From: Dysgonamonadaceae bacterium
GTDB taxonomy: Bacteria > Bacteroidota > Bacteroidia > Bacteroidales > Azobacteroidaceae
Assembly: GCA_031269685.1 (NCBI GenBank)
Contig: JAISYU010000075.1
Coordinates: 35,914-99,913, forward strand
Direction: 5' to 3'
Length of the DNA: 64,000 nucleotides
The notes below the pieces were generated by a model, which saw only the letters and a program-made list of their open reading frames with translations, ran no database searches and was not told where the DNA came from. Both the position numbers and the translations under genes were made by a program. Below, piece by piece: positions 57,764 through 64,000 of this stretch; positions within the stretch are counted from its first letter, which is position 1; each line of letters starts with the position of its first letter.

Positions 57764-58279
57764 TTACAACATACCGTCAGGTAATCTCAAAAGCAGGGTT
57801 TTCTCCAATATATCAACGGACAGAATGAAATCCTCGGTGACAGGGATGAGCGTTTCACCGATGGGCGTGTCAATGACAAACAGGTTGTTGATAGTCCGGT
57901 TATCAACCGCAGAGATAATTCCTATCTCGCCGTAAGATTCGTCGATAACGGTAAAACCGGTAAAAGAATCACAGTTGTATAGCCGGTCAAGCGGTTTGTG
58001 ATTAAGGAATTTCTTATGGAAATAAATCATTCTTCCCGTCAGAAACCGTACCTTATCGGAAGAGTCTAAGCCCTTCACGACAACAATGCCGGTATTGTCT
58101 GACCTGAAAGTGGATTCCTTCAACATAAATGGAACAAATATCCCCTCTATGCAGCATATAAAAAACGGGCAAACAGACTCCGTAAAACATTCACCGGTAA
58201 ATGTGAACGCAATCTCACCCCGCGTCCCGTGCGGCTTGCCAAACCGTCCAACTTCAACTAATTCTTCGATTCGTATCAT
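57764..58279 (-). CDS. rimM: Ribosome maturation factor RimM
   Basis: Assists 30S assembly by binding ribosomal protein S19. The 171-residue protein starts with the typical VEVGRFGKPHGTRGEIAF and has the C-terminal PRC-barrel domain (residues ~95-171, VIDESYGEIGIISAVDNR, ETLIPVTEDFILSVDI). A full consensus promoter lies directly upstream; its -7 box ends 4 nt before the ATG. Confidence 0.93.
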   Translation of the reverse strand: MIRIEELVEVGRFGKPHGTRGEIAFTFTGECFTESVCPFFICCIEGIFVPFMLKESTFRSDNTGIVVVKGLDSSDKVRFLTGRMIYFHKKFLNHKPLDRLYNCDSFTGFTVIDESYGEIGIISAVDNRTINNLFVIDTPIGETLIPVTEDFILSVDILEKTLLLRLPDGML

Positions 58280-58283
58280 GCTG

Positions 58284-58313
58284 CAAAATTAAATAAAAAA
58301 ATATAATTTTCAA
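58284..58313 (-). promoter_or_regulatory. Promoter of rimM
   Basis: On the minus strand TTG (58311-58313), N19, TAATTTTG (58284-58291). It overlaps the divergent control region of the tlpA-like gene, whose TATCTTTG -7 box is at 58331-58338. Confidence 0.85.
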
Positions 58314-58358
58314 TTTCAAAATATTTGCCTTATCTTTGTCGACAAATTTCAAGAGAAT

Positions 58359-59195
58359 ATGAGAATATTTACTGTGATAATGTTTGCTTTTATCGTTTTA
58401 CAGGCTCACGCCCAGATAGAAAATGATAAGGATTTCATCACCCTTCAAACCTCTGTCGCTGCCGTTTTGAACAAAATAAGGGCGATCGAAGGCGAATACT
58501 CCAGACTAACCGACAGACAAAAAAGAGATGCCGACGAAGTAGGAGCGATAAAGGAACGCTACCTGAAAGCAGTAGATGAGCGTAACAAAATCTTGTTCAA
58601 TTTCATTGGAAACCATCCCAAATCTTATGTCAGCCTCATCACTGTCGCTCAACTGAACGACGAAAATCAGGTGTCGAAACAAACTCTCGATTCGCTTTTC
58701 AAATGCCTCGCTCCAATAATTCAGGATACTGACCTCGGAAAGACCTTAAAGAGGGATATAAAAACCGTTATCAATAACACAGTAGGCAGTATCGCTACCG
58801 ATTTTACCCAGGAAACACCGGACGGTAAACCGGTCAAATTGTCGGACTTCCGCGGAAAATATATCCTCATTGACTTTTGGGCGTCATGGTGTGGTCCGTG
58901 TAGAAGGGAAAACCCAAACATAGTTAAAGCCTACAATAAATTCAAGAATGAAAACTTTACCATCATTGGTGTATCCCTCGACAAAAGCCGGGACGCATGG
59001 CTCAACGCTATCGAAACCGACGGATTAAAATGGATCCAGGTCTCCGACCTTAATTACTGGGATAATGAAGCCGCAAAAACTTTCGGAATCAAAAGTATTC
59101 CCCAAAATATCCTCATAGATACCGCCGGAATAATTATCCGTAAAAACCTGAGGGGAGAAGAACTTCAAAAAACTCTATCGGAAATATTTCAATAA
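58359..59195 (+). CDS. TlpA-like periplasmic thiol-disulfide oxidoreductase
   Basis: A 278-residue exported protein (signal MRIFTVIMFAFIVLQAHAQ). Residues ~25-140 are helical and charged, like the spacer of Bacteroidetes TlpA-type proteins. Residues ~145-278 are a thioredoxin-like domain with FWASWCGPCRRENP (Cys178, Cys181) and the cis-Pro loop IKSIPQNILID. It probably reduces or exchanges disulfides in the periplasm. It precedes ftsA by 24 nt and may share its transcript. Confidence 0.9.
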   Translation: MRIFTVIMFAFIVLQAHAQIENDKDFITLQTSVAAVLNKIRAIEGEYSRLTDRQKRDADEVGAIKERYLKAVDERNKILFNFIGNHPKSYVSLITVAQLNDENQVSKQTLDSLFKCLAPIIQDTDLGKTLKRDIKTVINNTVGSIATDFTQETPDGKPVKLSDFRGKYILIDFWASWCGPCRRENPNIVKAYNKFKNENFTIIGVSLDKSRDAWLNAIETDGLKWIQVSDLNYWDNEAAKTFGIKSIPQNILIDTAGIIIRKNLRGEELQKTLSEIFQ

Positions 59196-59219
59196 ACCAA
59201 TAACAACAATAGATATATT

Positions 59220-60668
59220 ATGGAACAATTAGTAGCAACCGCCGACATCGGATCTTCTAAAATTGTGGCAATGGTAGCCCGGAAACAATACGGACAATAT
59301 CATATAATCGCCTCTGAAACCCGCACCCTTGACATTGAAGATCAAACAAAAGCATTTGTTAAACGAGGGATAATAACAAACATCCCAACTGTCGCAAAAA
59401 CTGTCGCAGAAATGGTCGCCAAACTGAATCAAAAGATAGAACCCGAGAATCTGAGACTGGAAAAAATCTATATCGGTTACGGCGGACAGGGATTACACTC
59501 CCAAATGATAACAATGAAACGCCAAATCGACGGAAATCCGATCGCCCGGGAAGATTTGGAATCATTCCTCGACGAACTCAAAGAAGATCAGGAATACGAA
59601 AACACCAGAACATATTTCCAGTCTTACTTTATCGACGGAAATTATGATAATAATCCAGAAGGGAAAACCGGTAATACTCTTCAGGCACAATATCTTCTCC
59701 TGAAAGGATACAACTGTAAAGATCTGGGTAAACAGATCGAAGAACGAGCCAGCAAAAGTATCGAAGTGAAACGGATACTTGTCTCGCCCGAAGCCACTGC
59801 TTATGCAGTACTCGAAGATAATGAGCGGAAAGAAGGCTGTGCATTAGTTGAGATTGGCGCCGGATTAACTACCGTTTCCATATATCATAATAATGAACTC
59901 AAATTCATGACCACAATCCCGATTGGAGGTTATGCGATAACCAAAGACATCAGCAGCCTTAAGATTCCATTCGCTGAAGCCGAAAATCATAAGATCAAAC
60001 ACGGCAACGCCAATAAAATACAACAGGATAACATCAGCACGGACATCCCTACCGATGAAGATAAACTCCAGGCAATAAACAATATCATCGCTGCAAGGGT
60101 AAAGGAAATAGCTGCTAACGTTAACGAACAAATAATACAGTCTCAACACGCCGCTAACGTCAGGACAGTGATAATCACAGGCGGCAGTGCATCCCTTGCC
60201 GGATTGGAAACCATCTTTGTAGAGAACACATACCGCCCGGTGAGAATTGCAATCTCCCGCCGGACATTTGTAAAACAGGATACCGAAGAAACGATTGACA
60301 AAGCAAACTCTGCGGTCATCGGAATGTTCGCAATGGTAAAAGAAAACTGTTGCAAGGAAATAAAAAAGCAAGTTGATCCTATTCAGACCGGACCATCAAA
60401 AAAAAGCGTAGTGGAGACATTTAAAGAAATGTTCTTTCCCGACGAAGAAACACTCAAACAATCCGAAGCAGCCGGTACCCTTCGTGAAAAAGAAGCCGAA
60501 AAAGAAAAAAAGAAGGCATTGGAAATCGAAAAACAAAAACAGAAAGCAAAAGAAAAAGCCGAGAAAGAAGCAGAGAAAGTTAACCAGCCAGGATTCTTTG
60601 ATTCCATTTCCGATTTCTTTTTCAACGATACGACAACGGATGGCAACAATAATACACCCAAACAATAA
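59220..60668 (+). CDS. ftsA: Cell division protein FtsA
   Basis: Actin-like protein that tethers FtsZ filaments to the inner membrane. The 482-residue product has the phosphate-1 motif [17 protein letters not shown], the 1C region, [18 protein letters not shown] (phosphate 2) and [17 protein letters not shown] (adenosine motif). A long Lys/Glu-rich linker (~420-460) precedes the amphipathic end [13 protein letters not shown], the probable membrane-targeting helix. ftsZ follows after 15 nt. The usual upstream neighbours of the division cluster (murC, ftsQ) are not present; a tlpA-like gene takes their place. Confidence 0.96.
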   Translation: MEQLVATADIGSSKIVAMVARKQYGQYHIIASETRTLDIEDQTKAFVKRGIITNIPTVAKTVAEMVAKLNQKIEPENLRLEKIYIGYGGQGLHSQMITMKRQIDGNPIAREDLESFLDELKEDQEYENTRTYFQSYFIDGNYDNNPEGKTGNTLQAQYLLLKGYNCKDLGKQIEERASKSIEVKRILVSPEATAYAVLEDNERKEGCALVEIGAGLTTVSIYHNNELKFMTTIPIGGYAITKDISSLKIPFAEAENHKIKHGNANKIQQDNISTDIPTDEDKLQAINNIIAARVKEIAANVNEQIIQSQHAANVRTVIITGGSASLAGLETIFVENTYRPVRIAISRRTFVKQDTEETIDKANSAVIGMFAMVKENCCKEIKKQVDPIQTGPSKKSVVETFKEMFFPDEETLKQSEAAGTLREKEAEKEKKKALEIEKQKQKAKEKAEKEAEKVNQPGFFDSISDFFFNDTTTDGNNNTPKQ

Positions 60669-60683
60669 CAAAGTACAGTAAAC

Positions 60684-61943
60684 ATGGAAGAAAAAATAGC
60701 AGCAACCGACAGGGAGATAGACTTCGATTTTAATACCGCGAAACCCTCTCGTATAAAAATCATCGGCGTCGGTGGAGGTGGATGTAACGCTGTGACGCAC
60801 ATGTACAATGAAGGCATAAATGATGTATCCTTTGTCATCACCAACACCGATCGCCCTGCACTTGAGAAAAGCCCCGTACCGTCAAAGATAGTGCTTGGCA
60901 AAAAAATCACCGACGGCAGGGGAACCGGAAACCGTCCCGATGTAGCGGAGCAGTGCGCCCTGTCGAGCGAGGAAGAAATCCGTGAACTATTCGACTCCGA
61001 AACCGACATGGTATTTATCGCTGCCGGCATGGGGGGGGGTACCGGTACAGGTGCGTCGCCCATTATTGCGAGGATAGCCAAAGAAGAGCATAAACTGACT
61101 GTTGGCATTGTCACGATCCCTTATTATTTTGAGATGGGGAATAAAATCTTCCAGGCTCTTGACGGCGTTGAGAAACTTAGTAAAAACGTTGATGCGTTAA
61201 TCGTTATCAACAATGAAAAACTCCTTGAGACGTTCCCTGACAAACTAACTTTCGCATCATTTAAAGACGCTGACAATACACTTTTAACCGCCGCCAAAAG
61301 TATATCCGACATCATCACCGGCGACGATTACATCAACATTGACTTTAACGACGTCAACACTACATTGCGCGGCGGCGGGATAGCGGCTATCAGTTACGGC
61401 GAAGCCAACGGGGAGAACAGGATTACTAAAGCGATCAACATTGCCACGAGTTCGCCGCTGTTAAACAACAACAACCTTTACGACGCTAAAAAAGTATTAC
61501 TCGTCATTCATTGTTCCGAGCAGAATGGTATTATTAACAGGGAGCTCAAAACCGAAGTGGGCGCTTTCATGCGAAAATTCTCGAACGACATCTGTGTTAT
61601 TTGGGGTGTTGGCATTGATAACACTCTCGACGAAAGGGTTCGGATAACTGTTCTTGCGTCAGGCTTTTCCCTTGATAACATGGAGATGATGGACATTAAA
61701 AGGGAGCATGACAAAAAGATTATGACCGTTGAAGAACGTAATAAAAAGGAAGTCGATGAACAAAAAGAAAAAGAAGCCGAAGCAACTCGCATTGTACTCA
61801 TCACCAGATACTACGGTCAGGATGCGGTTGCGGAGATCCTCGGCAAGACTGAGCCTAAGCCATATATCTTTACTGTCGCCGAACTTAATGATGACCTTGT
61901 CATTGAGGAAATAATCAACACCCCCTCTTTCCGCAGGAAATAA
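60684..61943 (+). CDS. ftsZ: Cell division protein FtsZ
   Basis: Tubulin-like GTPase that forms the division ring. The 419-residue protein has [10 protein letters not shown] near residue 28, the GTP-binding motif GGGTGTG at 117-123, the T7-type region ([15 protein letters not shown]) and the C-terminal activation domain ending [11 protein letters not shown] charged linker (~335-365) and a further ~50 residues follow, ending in NTPSFRRK, the probable C-terminal peptide that contacts FtsA. A run of nine G lies in the codons of the GTP-binding motif (61031-61039). Confidence 0.97.
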   Translation: MEEKIAATDREIDFDFNTAKPSRIKIIGVGGGGCNAVTHMYNEGINDVSFVITNTDRPALEKSPVPSKIVLGKKITDGRGTGNRPDVAEQCALSSEEEIRELFDSETDMVFIAAGMGGGTGTGASPIIARIAKEEHKLTVGIVTIPYYFEMGNKIFQALDGVEKLSKNVDALIVINNEKLLETFPDKLTFASFKDADNTLLTAAKSISDIITGDDYINIDFNDVNTTLRGGGIAAISYGEANGENRITKAINIATSSPLLNNNNLYDAKKVLLVIHCSEQNGIINRELKTEVGAFMRKFSNDICVIWGVGIDNTLDERVRITVLASGFSLDNMEMMDIKREHDKKIMTVEERNKKEVDEQKEKEAEATRIVLITRYYGQDAVAEILGKTEPKPYIFTVAELNDDLVIEEIINTPSFRRK

Positions 61944-61976
61944 GCCACAAAAAGATTGATCCTACGTTGAATTATT

Positions 61977-62777
61977 ATGAAGAAATACATTTCCGACTGG
62001 ACGGTTCGAGAAGTTATTCGCAAGGGTGATGTCTGTTTATTGCGGATGGTTTTGGAAGGAGACGACCCTGAGTTGTTTCCCGACATTATGCCAGGGCAAT
62101 TTGTCCAGGTAAAGGTAGAAAAATCGCCGTTGACTTATTTACGTCGTCCGATCTCCATTCATTTTGTCAATTCCGAAGAGCGTGAGATTGGGTTATTGGT
62201 GCAGGTTATTGGGGAAGGCACTAAAATTATTGCGGGCGTGGCGACAGGTGAGAAGTTGAATTTGATTTATCCTTTGGGTAATGGATTTTCGTTGCCTGTC
62301 AATGAGGATAAGAGGCAGAGATTCTTGCTTGTTGGAGGCGGTGTTGGTGTAGCGCCCTTGCTTCTTCTTGGGCATCGGCTGAAGCGGTTGGGATTTACCC
62401 CTGACTTTCTGCTTGGGGCGTTTTCTGCGGATAAATTCTTTGACAACAAGCCGTTTGAGGAGACGGGCAACCTGTATCTTACTACGGAAGACGGTTCGGC
62501 GGGCGAGAAAGGATACGTAACTGACCACACTGTGCTTGAAACATGGAACTACGACTTTATTTATACCTGCGGTCCGCGACCTATGATGAAGGCAATTGCG
62601 GGATATGCTTTGTCGAAGGGTATACCCTGCGAGGTATCGCTCGAAAATACGATGGCATGTGGGATCGGCGCCTGCCTCTGTTGCGTGGAAAAGACCGTCG
62701 GGGGGAATGTTTGCGTCTGCACGGCGGGACCTGTGTTTAACATTTTGGAATTGCAATCATGGCGCGGCTTGAAATAG
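61977..62777 (+). CDS. pyrK: Dihydroorotate dehydrogenase B, electron transfer subunit
   Basis: Carries electrons from dihydroorotate dehydrogenase B to NAD+. The 266-residue protein has the FAD-binding [11 protein letters not shown] (~residues 51-61), an NAD-binding region ([20 protein letters not shown]) and the 2Fe-2S cluster site at the C-terminus: Cys228, Cys233 and Cys236 in [11 protein letters not shown] and Cys248 in CVCTAG. Its end overlaps the start of pyrD by 19 bp, which ties the two subunits together in translation. Confidence 0.95.
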   Translation: MKKYISDWTVREVIRKGDVCLLRMVLEGDDPELFPDIMPGQFVQVKVEKSPLTYLRRPISIHFVNSEEREIGLLVQVIGEGTKIIAGVATGEKLNLIYPLGNGFSLPVNEDKRQRFLLVGGGVGVAPLLLLGHRLKRLGFTPDFLLGAFSADKFFDNKPFEETGNLYLTTEDGSAGEKGYVTDHTVLETWNYDFIYTCGPRPMMKAIAGYALSKGIPCEVSLENTMACGIGACLCCVEKTVGGNVCVCTAGPVFNILELQSWRGLK

Positions 62778-63670
62778 AAATTGGTGGAGTTAGATTTAAG
62801 AATCCCGTTCTAACTGCTTCGGGCACTTTCGGATATGGCGTAGAGTACGCTGATTTTTTAGACCTTTCCCGGCTTGGCGGGATATTTGTTAAAGGAACTA
62901 CGCTTGAGCCGCGAGAAGGAAATGATTATCCCCGCATGGTTGAGACTCCTTCCGGCATGATTAATGCGGTCGGCTTGCAAAATAAGGGAGTTCAACATTT
63001 TATTTCGCAAATTTATCCTGAAATAAAGGACATTGACACTAATATTATGGTCAATGTAAGCGGATCTACGGTAGAGGATTACGTTACCTGCGCCGGTATT
63101 ATGGATAAACTTGAAAAGATTCCTGCTATCGAGCTTAATATTTCCTGTCCTAACGTCAAGCAAGGCGGAATGGCTTTCGGTACAAGTGTAAAAGCGGCAT
63201 CTGAAGTTGTCGGCGCCGTCCGTCGCGTGTATAATAAGACCTTGATTGTGAAACTTTCGCCTAACGTGACCGATATTACGGAAATTGCCCGCGCTGTTGA
63301 GTCTGAGGGCGCTGACGCCGTCTCTCTTATCAATACTTTAATGGGAATGGCGATTGATATTGAGCGTCGTCGTCCCGTACTTTCCACCGTCACCGGCGGA
63401 TTATCCGGCGCCTGCGTTAAGCCTGTCGCCCTGCGCATGGTTTTTCAGACAGCGAAGGCTGTAAAAATCCCTGTTATCGGCATCGGCGGCATATCTTCCT
63501 GGCGTGATGCGGTAGAGTTTATCCTTGCCGGAGCGAGCGCCGTAGAAATTGGCACTGCGAACTTCATTGATCCGGCAGTGTCGGTCAAAATCATTGAAGG
63601 CATAAATGAATATCTTGACCGTCACGGGATTGTTTCTGTAAATGATCTTGTAGGAAACCTTCTTTCTTAG
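62759..63670 (+). CDS. pyrD: Dihydroorotate dehydrogenase B, catalytic subunit
   Basis: Oxidises dihydroorotate to orotate in pyrimidine synthesis; class 1B, partner of PyrK. The 303-residue protein shows [13 protein letters not shown], the active-site loop [43 protein letters not shown] and the phosphate-binding end [20 protein letters not shown] then [10 protein letters not shown]. The start overlaps pyrK. A weak hairpin-T-run terminator follows. Confidence 0.97.
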   Translation: MARLEIEIGGVRFKNPVLTASGTFGYGVEYADFLDLSRLGGIFVKGTTLEPREGNDYPRMVETPSGMINAVGLQNKGVQHFISQIYPEIKDIDTNIMVNVSGSTVEDYVTCAGIMDKLEKIPAIELNISCPNVKQGGMAFGTSVKAASEVVGAVRRVYNKTLIVKLSPNVTDITEIARAVESEGADAVSLINTLMGMAIDIERRRPVLSTVTGGLSGACVKPVALRMVFQTAKAVKIPVIGIGGISSWRDAVEFILAGASAVEIGTANFIDPAVSVKIIEGINEYLDRHGIVSVNDLVGNLLS

Positions 63671-63700
63671 TTAAGAACTCTTAACTCTTCTTTTTTCTCT
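63669..63700 (+). terminator. Weak terminator after pyrD
   Basis: The stem TTAAG/CTTAA around AACT begins right at the stop codon and is followed by a long T/C-rich run. The stem is short, so termination is only probable. Confidence 0.45.
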
Positions 63701-63730
63701 CTTATTTCTTTTAATAATATCAGGGACTTT

Positions 63731-63802
63731 CAAGGCTTTAATGATTTTAAGGACGTTAAATGCTTTGAAGGCTTTAATTATTTTAAAGTCTTTAAAGACA
63801 TT
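63731..63802. repeat. 36-bp direct repeat, two copies
   Basis: AAGGCTTTAAT-ATTTTAA recurs with a period of 36 bp (copies from 63731 and 63767), within an A/T-rich stretch where shorter TTTAAAG/CTTTAA motifs also recur. It precedes a 21-bp array. Confidence 0.6.
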
Positions 63803-63819
63803 AAGGACGGAGATTGTTA

Positions 63820-64000
63820 TATTTTGCGACCGCACGCTGATATTTTGTTAACGTACACTAATATTTTGCGACTGCACGTTAATATTTTGTTAACGCACGC
63901 TGATATTTTGTTAACGCACGCTGATATTTGTCAGACGCACGCTGATATTTTGTTAACGCACGTCAATATTTGATGAACGCACGATGATATTTGTCAAACG
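63820..64000. repeat. Tandem array of nine 21-bp units, cut by the window end
   Basis: Units start every 21 bp from 63820 to 63988; the last is cut at 64000. Most begin TATTTTG, and four contain GTTAACGCACG, including the palindrome GTTAAC. Units 4 and 5 are identical and the others differ by a few bases. The plus-strand frame starting one base into the unit reads as heptads (ILLTHAD type). No gene was recognised in 63703-64000. Confidence 0.95.

Noticed and set aside
60383-61114. 243-codon frame antisense to ftsA and ftsZ
   Set aside because: It lies opposite two well-conserved genes, is Ser/Phe-rich and shows no domain; a codon-bias shadow.

Overview
The window is a stretch of chromosome from a member of the Bacteroidetes, most likely order Bacteroidales. 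Three kinds of evidence agree. The promoters fit the Bacteroidetes pattern TTG-N19-TAnnTTTG, with the full two-part match in front of tkt, ligA, ruvC, rimM, the MarC-family gene and one GH106 gene. The gene content is typical: N-succinylornithine carbamoyltransferase, a short AMP nucleosidase, DUF4468, HU/DUF4469, TonB-dependent receptor, GH106 enzymes and a BspA-type leucine-rich repeat remnant. A TPP riboswitch sits in front of a TonB-dependent receptor, an arrangement known from Bacteroides. No rRNA, tRNA, CRISPR array, phage gene or intact insertion sequence was seen. The mix of pentose isomerases and three large putative rhamnosidases suggests a saccharolytic, gut-type lifestyle; that is inference.

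Layout. 1-3.2 kb: sufB without sufC/sufD beside it, then a CPBP protease and a menA-like prenyltransferase. 3.2-5.2 kb: repeat-rich DNA around an HU/DUF4469 gene. 5.2-7.8 kb: an operon of three secreted paralogues of unknown function. 7.8-11.8 kb: pentose operon tkt-rpiB-xylA. 11.8-18.6 kb: envelope and glycan genes (sugar-phosphate transferase, FemAB-like protein, Tat-exported GH106, FkbM methyltransferase). 18.7-28 kb: paaK, an ACT-domain gene and argF', followed by housekeeping genes amn, holA, ribE, miaA and ligA. 28-45 kb: surface and transport genes, with two more GH106 lipoproteins, YjbQ, a secreted isochorismatase-ThuA fusion, an orphan CHASE2 protein, a thioredoxin-like protein, a ClC channel, an AspT-type transporter and a MarC-family protein. 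45-53 kb: ruvC, a 1399-residue surface protein with an HEYAH metalloprotease motif, and the TPP-riboswitch TonB receptor. 53-64 kb: an orphan membrane-fusion protein, fmt, htpG, rimM, tlpA-like, ftsA-ftsZ and pyrK-pyrD.

The most unusual signal lies between the genes. At least six intergenic regions carry tandem repeats whose unit length is 21 bp (or 22 bp and its multiples 44 and 66), while the unit sequences are unrelated from place to place. Several units contain short perfect palindromes. One array, at about 28.9-29.1 kb, lies behind its own consensus promoter and reads as a heptad-repeat peptide just upstream of a conserved gene. Another degenerate array reads as heptads in frame with the FkbM gene. 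A period of 21 bp is both seven codons and two turns of B-DNA, so either a coding or a DNA-architecture role is possible.

The window also shows decay and rearrangement: a BspA leucine-rich-repeat tail without its body, a 3' fragment of a conserved family, a lipoprotein-like reading frame without a usual start codon, a membrane-fusion protein without a pump, and ftsA-ftsZ separated from the usual division cluster. Several genes (rimM, ruvC, miaA and the gene at 14317-14673) have the -7 box only 4-7 nt before the start codon, which suggests leaderless mRNAs.
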